Assembly (NCBI GenBank): GCA_032718475.1
Contig: JAUCBJ010000005.1
Location: 1 to 64,000, forward strand
Length of the DNA stretch: 64,000 bases
Direction: 5' to 3'
From: Nemertoderma westbladi
Taxonomy: Eukaryota; Xenacoelomorpha; Nemertodermatida; Nemertodermatidae
Positions 13,301 through 25,400 of this stretch are shown piece after piece. The notes under the pieces are model-generated. The model had not been told where the DNA came from. It saw nothing but the letters and a program-made list of their open reading frames with translations, and did not search any database. Made by a program: the position numbers and the translations under genes. How positions within the stretch are numbered: the stretch's first letter is position 1; each line of letters opens with the position of its first letter.

Positions 13301-15858
13301 TACCGGTACCGCTATCTATACTGGTACCGCTATCTTTACCGGTACCGCTATCTTTACTGGTACCGCTATCTTTACCAGTACCGCTATCTTTACCGGTACC
13401 ACTATGTTTACCGGCACCGCTATCTTTACCAGTACCGATATCTTTACCGGTACCGCTATCTTTACTGGTACCGCTATCTTTACCGGTACCAGTATGTTTA
13501 CCGGTACCGCTATATTTACCGGTACCGCTATATTTACCGGTACCGCTATCTTTACCGGTACCGCTATATTTACCGGTACCGCTATCTTTACCGGTACCGC
13601 TATCTATACTGGTACCGCTATCTTTACCGGTACCGCTATATTTACCGGTACCGCTATCTTTACCGGTACCGCTATCTTTACCGGTACCGCTATCTTTACC
13701 AGTACCGCTATCTTTACCGGTACCACTATGTTTACCGGTACCGCTATCTTTACCAGTACCGATATCTTTACCGGTACCGCTATCTTTACTGGTACCGCTA
13801 TCTTTACCGGTACCAGTATGTTTACCGGTACCGCTATATTTACCGGTACCGCTATATTTACCGGTACCGCTATATTTACAGGTACCGCTATATTTAACGG
13901 TACCGCTATCTTTACCGGTACCGCTATCTTTACCGGTACCACAATGTTTACCGGTACCGTCATCTTTACCGGTACCGCTATCTTTACCGGTACCAGTATA
14001 TTTTCCAGTAGCGGTATCTTTACCGGTACCGCTATCTTTACCGGTACCGCTATCTTTACCGGTACCGTATCTTTACGGTACCGCTATTTTACCGGTACCG
14101 CTATATTTACCGGTACCGCTATCTTTAACGGTACCGCTATCTTTACCAGTACCGCTATCTTTACCGGTACCACTATGTTTACCGGTACCGCTATATTTAC
14201 CGGTACCACTCTGTTTACCGGTAACGCTATCTTTAACGGTACCGCTATATTTACCGGTACCGCTATCTTTACCGGTACCGCTATCTTTACCGGTACCGCT
14301 ATCTTTACCGGTACCGCAATCTTTACCGGTACCACTATGTTTACCGGTACCGCTAACTTTACCAGTACCGCTATCTTTACCGGTACCGCTATCTTTACTG
14401 GTACCGCTATCTTTACTGGTACCGCTATCTTTACCAGTACCGCTATCTTTACCGGTACCGATATCTTTACCGGTACCGCTATATTTACCGGTACCGCTAT
14501 ATTTACTGGTACCGCTATATTTACTGGTACCGCTATCTCTACAGGTACCGCTATATTTACTGGTACCGCTATCTTTACTGGTACCGCTATCTTTACCGGT
14601 ACCGCTATCTTTACCGGTTCCGCTATCTTTACCGGTACCGCTATATTTACCGGTACCGCTATCTTTACCGGTACCGCTATATTTACCGGTACCGCTATCT
14701 TTACCGGTACCACTATGTTTACCGGTACCGCTATCTTTACCAGTACCGCTATCTTTATCTTTACTTGTACCGCTATCTTTACCGGTACCACTATGTTTAC
14801 CGGTACCGCTATCTTTACCGGTACCGCTATCTTTACCGGTACCGCTATCTTTACCGGTACCGCTATATTTACCGGTACCGCTATCTTTACCGGTACCGCT
14901 ATCTCTACAGGTACCGCTATCTTTACCAGTACCGCTATCTTTATCTTTACTGGTACCGCTATCTTTACCGGTACCACTATGTTTACCGGTACCGCTATCT
15001 TTACCGGTACCGCTATATTTACTGGTACCGCTATCTTTACCGGTACCGCTATCTTTACCGGTACCGCTATCTTTACCGGTACCGCTATCTTTACCGGTAC
15101 CGCTATCTCTACAGGTACCGCTATCTTTACCGGTACCGCTATCTTTACCGGTACCGCTATCTCTACAGGTACCGCTATTTTACTGGTACCGCTACCTTTA
15201 CTGGTACCGCTATCTTTACCGGTACCGCTATGTTTACCGGTACCGCTATATTTACCGGTACCGCTATATTTACCGGTACCGCTATATTTACCGGTACCGC
15301 TATCTCTACAGGTAACGCTATATTTACCGGTACCGCTATCTTTACCGGTACCGCTATCTTTACCGGTACCGCTATATTTACTGGTACCGCTATCTTTACT
15401 GGTAACCGCTATCTTTACCAGTACCGCTATCTTTACCGGTACCGCTATATTTACCGGTACCGCCATCTTTATCGGTACCACTATGTTTACCGGTACCGCT
15501 ATCTTTACCGGTACCGCTATCTTTACCGGTACCGCTATCTTTACCGGTACCGCTATATTTACTGGTACGCTATCTTTACCGGTACCGCTATCTTTACTGG
15601 TACCGCTATCTTTACCAGTACCGATATCTTTACCGGTACCGCTATATTTACCGGTACCGCCATCTTTACCGGTACCACTATATTTACTGGTACGCTATCT
15701 TTACCGGTACCGCTATCTTTACTGGTACCGCTATCTTTACCAGTACCGATATCTTTACCGGTACCGCTATATTTACCGGTACCGCCATCTTTACCGGTAC
15801 CACTATGTTTACCGGTAACGCTATCTTAACCGGTACCAGTATATTTTCCAGTACTCAC
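10394..15858 (-). repeat. last myosin V intron, filled by an 18-bp minisatellite
   Basis: About 10491-15846 is a near-perfect array of the 18-bp unit ACCGGTACCGCTATCTTT and variants (TATATTT, ACTATGTTT, GTCATCTTT, CAGTACCGATATC), roughly 297 copies. Every unit carries overlapping AgeI (ACCGGT) and KpnI (GGTACC) palindromes. Higher-order blocks repeat, for example those containing the variant AGTATATTTTCCAGTAGCGG. In sense orientation the array starts about 12 bases after the splice donor of the preceding exon. Six frames are open over long distances only because 18 is a multiple of three and the unit lacks stops. Small slips occur near 14070, 15180 and 15405. A short inversion-like junction lies at about 13140-13165. 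Confidence 0.95.
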
Positions 15859-16065
15859 CTGACGTAGAAATGCGACAGTTACTCTCTCTTCATACTCATT
15901 AACCGGTGTGTATATACTCAGAATCTTGGTTATCTGCGCCGTGTTCAATCTCGTACACATCCCACCAATACACACCGCATCATCAGGAGTCTTCTTACTC
16001 ACTTGTAGCAGCTGAGATACCTGCACTAACGGTTCCAATACCTCAGATGTACCAGGGGCCCCGAC
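15859..16065 (-). CDS. MYO5: myosin V exon (DIL domain)
   Basis: 69 codons from acceptor TTGATACAG to donor CAG|GTGAGT. The translation includes [33 protein letters not shown] and [13 protein letters not shown], which align without gaps to the dilute domain of MYO5A/B ([33 protein letters not shown]). In-frame on both sides (phase 0). The donor is immediately followed by the 18-bp minisatellite. Confidence 0.95.
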
Positions 16066-16813
16066 CTGTATCAAACCAAGTTTCTATAAGAATTTCATTG
16101 ACCTTATGTTAGCTGAAGATTTTTAATGACTTTTCATTACACTTAGTACCCGATAGTCCACAGAAGTACTCTGGCAAGCTAAAATTCATTCAGCTGGCCT
16201 GCCACCTAATATATAACAGTGATTAACCTTGTAGATATTCCCATGGGATTCACTGGGATGGGAAGAGCTAACAACTGGGGTAAATACATTACAAACTAAC
16301 AGTTGATATCTGCTTATTGTCTCGGATAGTGTGCCTGAGCAAACACAACCTTACTAAACTTGGTAAGTAATATACTTCTCTGCAGTTTGGGCCTATTCAA
16401 TATTAGCATTCATTACTAGGCCCTCACTATCATTTTTTCATGAGCCCACCACCAGCGCTGGTGTTTCTATCATTGAGTCTATGGCAATTTTCGTGTTATG
16501 GGCAATTTTTCGAAATAAAAATAGTTGAGATATTTGAATTTAAACCGCGATTTCACAAGTACCCTTAGAAATCTATTTTCATGGTTCATGCAAAATTTCA
16601 TCAAAATCGTAGCTGGACCATTTTTGATCTAGGTAAGTTGTAGGTAGTAGTAGTCAGTAGTAAGTAGCTATTTATTCTTACAGTAATAATCAAGTCTTAC
16701 GACATGCTAACTATAGTTTAGTAGTTGTATTTAAATTCTATTTAAATTTATCTCCAACTTCAAAATACATTGTCTTGTGCTGTGAGTTCTACACGATAAA
16801 CATATTTACAAAC
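16066..16813 (-). other. myosin V intron (748 bp)
   Basis: Unique AT-rich intron between DIL exons, donor AAG|GTTTGT at 16813. Nothing else is recognised in it. Confidence 0.7.
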
Positions 16814-16996
16814 CTTGTGAGTTCTACACCATTCATCTAACTCAGATAGATTGTAACGGATTTGCATTCCTTTACTCCAGCAACACATATCCTTCCTTAA
16901 CAACATGTTATTCATTGTGCAGCTGCATATCATGTAGAACAACTGCTTTACCGTTTGTTTGATAACATCAATGTCCAACGCATGGCGGTACATAAT
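16814..16996 (-). CDS. MYO5: myosin V exon (DIL domain core)
   Basis: 61 codons, acceptor GTTTAATAG, beginning with ATT ATG. The peptide contains [31 protein letters not shown] and [12 protein letters not shown]. This is the most conserved block of the class V globular tail ([16 protein letters not shown] in vertebrates). Phase 0 at both ends, so the exon could be skipped without a frameshift, although this would remove the core of the cargo-binding fold. Confidence 0.96.
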
Positions 16997-18419
16997 CTAT
17001 TAAACAAAATATTATACTCACAATAATAATAAAATGACTATTTTTACAGAAAATAAGTAGGCTTTTTAACCCGCGAAGTGTAAGCGAAGATTCCGTTTCG
17101 TTTTCACCACCTCTAAACCACCGGTAGAGCGATTCTATTTATAACTGTACCGGTAGCGGAAGGCATTATGAAAATAAAACTGCAACACTTGAGATTAGAA
17201 AGATACTGTGGCCTACAACAACTGACATGCCTCTCCTCTCACAGACAGAGTGGTTTCTGAGAAAGAAAAGACATGACATTGTTAATCCTCTCGCACATAA
17301 ATAAGTTCGTGTGTGGGGGTTGACAGTCGTACACGGTGAAGGATGGAGGATACCGCAGTGAAAAGTAAGAGAAGTAATAATCTGTAGTTTTTATATTTTT
17401 TTATATATATTTTTATATATTTATATTTTTTTATTTTATATTTTTTTATACAACTGCAATAACATTAATTTCAACCCTAGAAAGTCGAAGGTTATTGTTC
17501 TACATAGCGGCTATAGGAAGTATTCTAGAATTTGTACACATTTTAGACTTGGTAGCAATGTATTAGAAGTAGTTACTAAATTTAAATATTTAGGACATTT
17601 CATTACGTCGGATTTCTCCGACGATGTCGATATTAAAGCTCAGACAAGGTCATTGTACTCTCGTGCAAATATTATAATTCGTAAATTCAATTACTGTTCT
17701 CATGCAGTTAAGGTTAGACTATTACGTAGCTATTGCTGCAATATTTATTGTAATGCTCTCTGGGCTGATACATACTACAGCCAGCGGGTTTTTAATAGTT
17801 TGAAAGTAGCCCTTACTAAATCAATAAAGAAACTATTTTGTATTCCTGGCGGTCCTGATTATAGTGCTAGTAAGATGCTAGTCAGCCTTTTTTTTTTTTT
17901 TTTTTGGAATCCCCTCTGTTGTTCATATACATCGCTTTGCCCTGCATAGCTTATTTTCGCGAGTATTCGAGTCGAATAACGAAGTTCTATGTGCAATTCG
18001 ATATTACTGCCTAGGCACTTCCGTTATTTATAAGTCATATCGCCGCCTACGAGCATAATCTACTTATATTTATAAGTGTTAGAATTATTTAATTAATTAT
18101 TTATCTACGTATTTACTTACCAATATATAAAATTTGTGCTTTATAGTATTACTTAATTATATTTAGTGTGTTCCGGTAATCATAATATGTCCTATTCTTT
18201 ATGGATGAAATAAAAGAGAATTATATTCTTTGAGTTCAAATGGATTGATTAACTGGTTGGAAACACAAAATAAAGTGGCTTTTTCTGACCGCTAATTCTG
18301 AAAAGTTTTAATTTCTCAAAACACGACTCTGTATCATTCGAAAACTTGTGAAAGGCTGTAGAAAGGTAATGAGATTTAATAGCTCATAGTTTATTGTACA
18401 AACCCGATAATAAACCAAC
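16997..18419 (-). other. myosin V intron with embedded LINE 3' end
   Basis: 1.4 kb intron (donor CAG|GTTGGT at 18419). It holds an A/T microsatellite at about 17385-17450 and a 5'-truncated LINE in the opposite orientation at 17462-18215, annotated separately. Confidence 0.8.
17462..18215 (+). mobile_element. 5'-truncated LINE, reverse-transcriptase C-terminus
   Basis: Translation gives KSKVIVLHSG, then TKFKYLGHFITSDFSDDVDI, then SLYSRANIIIRKF and VRLLRSYCCNIYCNALW. These motifs are typical of the thumb/C-terminal part of a non-LTR reverse transcriptase common in invertebrates. The frame breaks at a T17 tract (17888-17904); the next frame continues as GIPSVVHIHRFALHSLFSRV and ends at a TAA near 18057. 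The 3' end is probably the AATAAA-containing stretch near 18207. It lies antisense in a myosin V intron. The related RT core at 49116-49470 probably belongs to the same family. Confidence 0.8.
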
Positions 18420-19430
18420 CTGAAGGAAGGAAGTTAATTGTTTCACTATGGAGTCCACCGTATAGACGGGCTTGCCATCCACTGTGGACTCCCGTCTCGA
18501 GCGGCCACTGACTGAGGCCCTGGGTCCACCGCCCACCGCCGCCCCAGTGATACCCTCGTGCTCCAACATCCCCGGCACTATCATCTGCTCCAACCGCTGT
18601 CTCATGGACCCGACCATATTCCCGTAGATCTGCACGCAAAGATCTTCAAACACAGTCTGAAACTCCGCCAGATCGAAGTTACGTAAACAATGTTCGTTCT
18701 GCAGTTTAGTGTTCCATTTCGAATATTCTAGATCCCCGCTGTACTGCTTCAAACAATGTAGAAGTCTTAGACTGTTAGACAACCAAAGACACGAGCATTC
18801 TATATCAGACGGCCGTTTCTTTAAGGCTTTCTTTATTCCTTGTAGAGAAGCGTAGAGTAATTTCTTCACTAATACGTCGTTGTTGACGTAATCGCAGTAT
18901 CGGATACACATGAATATGATGTAAGCGGGTAGACTCGGCATTAACGTAACAGCCACTATGGGTTTCAGCTCGATAATTAGGTTCCTTATCAACCTGGATT
19001 CGTCGCTCGGGTTGTAGGATAGCAGACCCATAAAGCCGTGGTCTTTCTGTTTACTAATGAGTAGATTACCTTCGGATACCCTGCGATTCGAATCGAGGGC
19101 GCCCGTCTGTTCCTCGATAAACGCGGCCGACTCGCGCCGTTTGAGCTGCGCTACGCTCTGCTTTACGCTGCGTCTTAGTCGTTTCATCTGCTTCTCCTGT
19201 GCGTCGACTAGGTTGCGTAGATCGATGTTCTCGCTGGCCAGTCTCGTTAACTCGTTCTGTATCCCCGCGTCGACGCGCTCGCGAGGAGACAATCTCATCG
19301 ATTCGGATAGGATTCGTTTCTGTCTGTCGTTGTCCTCTTGCACAGAGTCCAACCGTTGCGTCAGTTCTAGAATACTCATCTCGCTGTTTCGGCTTACTGC
19401 CTGTCTCTCTGCTTCCACCAGCCGACAAAC
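18420..19430 (-). CDS. MYO5: myosin V exon (distal coiled coil and start of DIL domain)
   Basis: 337 codons from acceptor CTCTTTAG to donor CAG|GTTGGT. The first ~110 residues are charged heptads (coiled coil, dimerisation). From about residue 130 the DIL domain begins: HGFMGLLSYNPSDESRLIRN, then LMPSLPAYIIFMCIRYCDYV, LLHCLKQYSGD and FEDLCVQIYGNMV, all diagnostic for class V tails. A glycine/serine-rich insert (GAAVGGGPRAS and a following Arg/Ser run) sits where vertebrate tails have a variable loop. The exon ends in VDSIVKQLTSFLQ and joins in frame to the next exon. Confidence 0.97.
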
Positions 19431-21237
19431 CTAAAGAGTAAACCACAATATAAGAGAAGTAAAATAATTTAGAAATAATAAGAAGAAATGAAGACAATGA
19501 GAAGAAATAAATTTTGGTAAGAGCTCCTCTTCTGCATAAAGTTATATTCAATAATTCAATATTTTTACTCTCAATATTTTTACTCTCAATATTTTTACAC
19601 TAAATATTTTTACTCTCAATATTTTTACTCTCAATATTTTTACACTAAATATTTTTACTCTCAATATTTTTACTCTCAATATTTTTACACTAAATATTTT
19701 TACTCTCAATATTTTTACTCTCAATATTTTTACTCTCAATATTTTTACACTCAGTATTTTTCAATCGCGATATTTTTACTCTCAATATTTTTTAACTTAG
19801 TATTTTTTAATCGCGATATTTTTACTCTCAATATTTTTTAACTTAGTATTTTTTAATCGCGATATTTTTACTCTCAATATTTTTACTCTCGATATTTTTA
19901 CTCTCAATATTTCTACTCTCAATATTTTTACTCTCAATATTTTTTACTCTCAATATTTTTACTCTCAATATTTTTACTCTCAATATTTCTACTCTCAATA
20001 TTTTTACTCTCAATATTTTTACTCTCAATACTTTTACTCTCAATATTTATTACTCTCAATATTTTTACTCTCAATATTTTTACTCTCCATATTTTTACTC
20101 TCAATATTTTTACTCTCAATATTTTTTACTCTCAATATTTTTACCCTCAATATTTTTACTCTCAATATTTTTACACTCAATATTTTTACTCTCAATATTT
20201 TTACACTCAATATTTTTACTCTCAATATTTTTACACTCAATATTTTTACTCTCAATATTTTTTACTCTCAATATTTTTACCCTCAATATTTTTACTCTCA
20301 ATATTTTTACTCTCAATATTTTTACTCTCGATATTTTTACTCTGAATATTTTTACTCTCAATATTTTTAAACTCAATATTTTTACTCTCCATATTTTTAC
20401 TCTCAATATTTTTACTCTCAATATTTTTTACTCTCAATATTTTTACCCTCAATATTTTTACTCTCCATATTTTTACTCTCAATATTTTTACTCTCAATAA
20501 TTTTTACTCTCAATATTTTTACCCTCAATATTTCTACTCTCAATATTTTTACTCTCAATATTTTTTACTCTCAATATTTTTAAACTCAATATTTTTACTC
20601 TGAATATTTTTACTCTGAATATTTTTACTCTGAATATTTTTACCCTCAATATTTTTACTCTCAATATTTTTACACTCAATATTTTTACTCTGAATATTTT
20701 CACCCTCAATATTTTTACCCTCAATATTTTTACACTCAATATTTTTACTCTGAATATTTTTACCCTCAATATTTTTACTCTCAATATTTTTACACTCAAT
20801 ATTTTTACTCTCAATATTTTTACACTCAATATTTTTACTCTGAATATTTTTAAACTCAATATTTTTACCCTCAATATTTTTACTCTCGATATTTTTACTC
20901 TGAATATTTTTACTCTCAATATTTTTAAACTCAATATTTTTACTCTCAATATTTTTACTCTCAATATTTTTACTCTCAATATTTTTACTCTCAATATTTT
21001 TACTCTCAATATTTTTACTCTCGATATTTTTACTCTGAATATTTTTACTCTCAATATTTTTAAACTCAATATTTTTACTCTCAATATTTTTACTCTCAAT
21101 ATTTTTACTCTCGATATTTTTACTCTCGATATTTTTACCCGCGATATTTTACTCTAGATATTTAATCTCGAAACGAATATTTAAATACTTCGATGTTGGG
21201 GCTTGTAAATAATTTTTTATAACACATTTCGTCTCAC
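19431..21237 (-). repeat. myosin V intron with 15-bp minisatellite
   Basis: From about 19555 to 21165 the unit AATATTTTTACTCTC repeats about 107 times with single-base variants (ACACTC, ACCCTC, AAACTC, CTCTGA). Occasional one-base insertions shift the open frames. The left part (19740-19860) contains a diverged block with TTTTTCAATCGCGATATTT. On the sense strand of myosin the unit reads GAGAGTAAAAATATT. The intron donor is GAG|GTGAGA and the array begins about 75 bases after it. Confidence 0.95.
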
Positions 21238-22794
21238 CTCCTTCTGACTCTGATACGCCATAGCGAGATCTCCCTTCTCCTCAAGCTCCTCTATGTCCTT
21301 CAACAGGAAGTTAACATCCGTCATGGTCTCCTTGGAGGATCGCGGATGCTCCATCCTCGTGTTCGCGATAACCAGTTTCAGTTGCAGCACCTCGTCCCGT
21401 CTCGCTCCCAACTCCTCCTGCATCGCCTCGTGTTGCTGCAGAATCTCAACCAACGGAATCCCCGTATCCCCCGTCGATTTCTCCTCCGCAATCGACTGAC
21501 ACAACTTATAGATATCGCTTTTCAGTTTGCTGTTCTCTTCAGTCAACTCCTGGAGTTTAAGATTCTCGAGAATGGCCAATGAATCCGAGGTTCGTTTGGT
21601 CGCCAACTGATCATCTTTCTCCTCAACCTCGTCTCGCAACCGACTCAACTCGGCCTCCTGCAGCTTCACCTTATTCTGATACTTCAGGAGGACCGAGAGA
21701 TCGAGTTGGTCGTTGGACTCCCCGTCACCCTGAGACGACGGGAACGGCGGAGCTGCGCGTCTCGTCGGGGTCGTTACGAGGTGCTGCATCTCGGCTAGGT
21801 TGTCGATCCGCTGTTCCAACGAGAAGGCCTCCTGCACCTTCGCCTGGTACTGCCCCCGCGCCTCGTCCAGATCCACCGAGATCTGACGTTCCCGAAACTC
21901 GCCAACCTTCATCACCTCCCGTCGCGCACTGCGCTCCTCATCAACCGCCATCTTCAACTCCGTAACTTTCTCTCTCATCCTATCAACCTCCTCCTCTGCC
22001 TCTTTAACCTTTAACTCTTTCTCGTTTTGCAACCGATCCAACGCAACCTTCAACTCTCCATTATGTTTCTCGGATTCTAAGTACATAGCTTTATAATTGT
22101 CCCTTTCAGCCATTAACGACTTTATTTCCTCACTGCGTAACTTTATTTCACCATCTCTCTCATGCACAACATCCTTTAACTGCCTCAACTTATTAGCGGT
22201 GTCATTAAAACTCTTCTGACTGAAGTTAAATTCTTTAACTTGAACATCGAGTCGTTGTTGTAGAGTGATTATCTTCTGTTCAAGACCTTTGTTCAAACCT
22301 TTCAACTTATCCACCGATCTCGCCTCGATACGCAGCAACTTAAACTGCCGCTTCGCGAGAACCCGCCGCCGACAGCACTGCAGGTAGACGATGAGTCGCA
22401 AGCTACGCGCGTAGCGCCGCCGCGCTAACCACCCGCGGACGATCCGTTGTATCGCGGTCGCCCGCGAGTCGAAGAGAACCCGTCGGTACTCCCGTCGGCC
22501 GTTAACGCCCCGGACAAACGATTGGATCGCGATAGCCGCGGCCCGTTGTCGTAGATACCAGACGCGTCGCTCGTAGCAACGCCAGTACTTCTGCACGACG
22601 ACGGCGGCCCGAATGCGACGGAGGTGCGCCACCTTGCGGCGAGCGAGTAAACCGCGTCCGTAGGTCTGCGCGATCAACACCGCCCGTTTCAGTTTAGTGT
22701 ATCGCCGCATCTGCAACCATCCGCGCACCAACTTCTGCATAATCACGCAGGATTTACGGAGTTTATCAGACCGAAGTTTTTCGAGATAGGCCAC
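21238..22794 (-). CDS. MYO5: myosin V exon (neck with six IQ motifs and proximal coiled coil)
   Basis: 519 codons, acceptor TTCCAG|GTG GCC TAT. It starts VAYLEKLRSDKLRKSC, the usual motor-neck junction. Six IQ motifs follow at 23-25-residue spacing: IMQKLVRGW, IAQTYGRGL, VVQKYWRCY, AIQSFVRGV, AIQRIVRGW and YLQCCRRRV. They should bind calmodulin or light chains and form the lever arm. From about residue 160 the rest is long heptad coiled coil (for example VTELKMAVDEERSARREVM). The number of IQs matches the six of MYO5A. The large exon size suggests intron loss compared with vertebrates. Confidence 0.98.
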
Positions 22795-22873
22795 CTGGAA
22801 ATAAACAAATAATCAATTATTATGCCGAAGGTTTAAATTAAAAATTAAAATTAAAAATAAAACTTTTAGGAGT

Positions 22874-23860
22874 TTAGTCCCAGAATAGACCGATGGTATG
22901 TGTGGCAGCAGTTCCCATCACTGATGCCGCATTGCCGATCAGGATTGCCATCTCTAGGCGTTGTAGCAGAAACTGGTGCGTCCGCGGTTCGTGGGTGGCG
23001 TTATGGAGGCGATTGCCGATCTCCCGGAGGAAGGTGGATGTCTCTGACCCGGGGCGGCCAACGGTCTCAAAGGCCGCGTGGTGAAAGAAGTGGCCCCGGT
23101 CCATTAGGTCGCGATACTTTGTACTTTTAGTTTGCTCTGCCCCTTCTGTAGTGCGCCCCCCAGCGAGGATTATCTGTTGAATGTGGCTGTGGGCCAGCGG
23201 ATCTACCACTGTGGCATCCCATGCTAGGGTTCGGCCCTGTGACCACGGGGTCATGGTGACGCCTTCCACCCTCCTCCCGTCACTCCGGAGACAGGGGGGA
23301 AACCGGACGCAAAACCCGCTTTGGCGAATTAATATCCCGCCTCAATGTTAAATTATCAATTTAGGGAAAGAAGCAGGTTACAGTGGCACGTTATTTTAAC
23401 CAAAACAATAAACTAAACACAATAGAACAGGTTACAGTTTTATTTTTGAGAGTAATCATGTTATTTGCGTCCAATTTCCCCTGGAGAGGGATGAATTTTT
23501 ATTGCGTCCAGTTCCACACCCCCCCCCCCCCCCCTATCTGTCACTCCGACATAAACCTGGGGCTCTAGGATTGAAGGCACCCCACAACTAACCAGCGCCC
23601 CCCGAATGATGTTGTTTACCATCGCGTGGCGGGTGTGCCGGCCACCTGTGGGGTTCGACGTCCTTAAACCCCAGTCTTATAGCGATGGCGATGCGGAACT
23701 GCGAATCATTGAGGAAATGATTGAAATATGATGAAAAGGTAAATAAATAAAAAGTATAAATAAAGATGCCATCCGTCCGTGATGGCGGGCGAGGAGGGTA
23801 GTGATGCGACCTCGTAGAGGCCGTCAGAAAGGGCGGGGTCCATTGTCCTACTAACACGCT
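22874..23860 (-). pseudogene. LINE C-terminal remnant, split by a repeat insertion
   Basis: On the minus strand, 23857-23588 ends in FRIAIAIRLGFKDVEPHR, resembling the segment before the zinc knuckle in a LINE family common in molluscs and cnidarians. 23269-22874 continues with MTPWSQGRTLAWDATVVDPL and ends SVMGTAATHT, the usual C-terminus of that protein. Between them lies a 54-mer/poly-C element (about 23325-23545). The knuckle region is lost, so the copy is dead. Confidence 0.65.
23325..23545 (+). repeat. dispersed 54-mer/poly-C element
   Basis: Contains GGCGAATTAATATC, TCAATTTAGGGAAAG and about one and a half copies of the 54-bp unit amplified at 8.5-10 kb, ending in a C16 tract (23519-23534). 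The same order is found at 36990-37205 and, inverted, at 47918-48120. It interrupts LINE-derived sequence. Confidence 0.7.
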
Positions 23861-23934
23861 ATTGTATGTATTGTATGTTTGTGCTTTTGCCTATTAATTT
23901 CGCAGTTAAATTCTTGTAAATCTTCAGCCCATAC

Positions 23935-25400
23935 ACTACTACTACTACTAGGATCGGCATGCTGCATTGCAGCTGCATTTTTAAAAATGCTGTGCCGGCT
24001 TGTCGACAAAATTGTGCCGCCACAACTCCCTATCACCCATGACATTTGCTAGATCATCCGCATCTTCAAGGCCAGTGTCCTTTAAGATGCGTCTCAAGAA
24101 AGTCATGGGCTGTCCACCATGCTTATTCACTACATGAGGCTGCCAAAGTACAAGATTATGCACTGGCTGGTCCTCACGGCGAAAGCAATGTCCTGCAAAG
24201 CGGAGGCGATTTTGTTCTAGTGTCAAGCTTGGGGGAACCAATGAGACACCTCCAATGTTATATAGTGTCTGGTTGGAGATGTGTGCATTGTACTTGACAC
24301 AATGAACCCGGCGTAGCATTCTTGTGAATGTGCCATGCAGAGATTTGGTGTTAGCCGTTAGCAGTCTCAGCGTCAGCGTTACCGGACTCAGCAGTTAGAG
24401 CCCAGCATGGACTCCCATAGAGGAGTACTGGAACTTCTGCTGCTCTAAATAATCGGACCTTAAGTTTCCGATTAATTCTCGGTGACTTCCAAATCCTGGA
24501 AAGCCTATTCAAGGCTGCCCATGCCTTTCCCTTACATATTCGAAGGTCCTCACCTGACTTCCGGATCCATGATCCCAGGTAACAGAAGTCATCCACATGC
24601 TCAAGCATACCATCCTTTGAGCTTATGCTCATCCGATCAGAGACTTGCTGAGGACTTTCAAAGTTAACTGTCAAAATTTTGGTCTTTCTGGAGTTAATAA
24701 AAAGACCAACACTAGAAGCAGCATGTTCTAATGAGCTGATGAGCCGTTGGGCTCCCTCTAGTGATTCTGAGAGTACTCCTAGTCATCAGCAAAGTCTAGA
24801 TCAGTTAGGTACTTGGCAGGATTTCATAGACTTCTGGAGCCAGAAGGTGGAGTTATCATCACCCCATCACCATTAAGATGATCTAAGAACATGCGTAGGA
24901 CATATAGTCAACCACAATTATGAACAAGAATGGTGCAAGTGTGTCTCCCTGGGGGACGCCCCATAACACTTTTAAATGGTTCTGTGTCACCATCAACAGT
25001 AGACACAAATGTTGTCGAACCATCGTATACTGATCTGATTGCTGCAATAATTTCATCAGGAATCCCATATAATGAAAGTATGCTGAACATACGTGAGCGA
25101 GAGACTGAAACAAAGTCCTTGAAGAAGTCAACAAAGATAACAGCCAGATGCCTGTCTTTCTTTTTTGATAATTCTTCAATTATCCTTCTAAGTACCAAAA
25201 TGGGCTCCATGGTCCCACGACCTTTACGGAACCCATTCTGATTTCCACGCAGCAATCTCTCAATGGGATCCCTGATGCGATTTAATAGAATTCTATTGTA
25301 TAGCTTTGCAGAAATCGAGATCAATGAGATTTCCCGAAAAGAACCATAGAGTGTTAGGTTGCCCTTCTTGGGAACTGGCACCAACTTATTTGTTTTCATT
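23935..25400 (-). pseudogene. LINE reverse transcriptase, 3' half, frameshifted
   Basis: Minus-strand frames 25399-24908 (LVPVPKKGNLTLYGSFREIS, NGFRKGRGTMEPI), then WGVPQGDTLAPFLF in another frame (about 24960), then 24674-24351 (YLGSWIRKSGEDLRI, AAEVPVLLYGSPCWALT) and 24319-23981 (RLRFAGHCFRREDQPVHNLV, DLANVMGDRELW). They make an RT domain and C-terminal region of a non-LTR element with several frameshifts. The YADD block is degraded. The 3' end carries a short (TAG)n tail at 23937-23951. A fragment of the same 3' end is at 40100-40260. Confidence 0.85.

Noticed and set aside
10435-15829. Open frames of up to 1122 codons encoding TGTAIF, LPVPLS, YRYRYL or VPVKIA repeats on both strands.
   Set aside because: All come from the 18-bp intronic minisatellite: the period is a multiple of three and the unit has no stops. 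No codon bias or unique domain.
19057-19441. Plus-strand frames opposite the DIL exon.
   Set aside because: Antisense shadows of a well-supported myosin V exon.
19548-21099. Series of RVKILRVKI-like open frames.
   Set aside because: 15-bp minisatellite translated; frames change at each single-base slip.
21579-21965. 128-codon proline/arginine-rich plus-strand frame.
   Set aside because: Antisense shadow of the myosin V coiled-coil exon.
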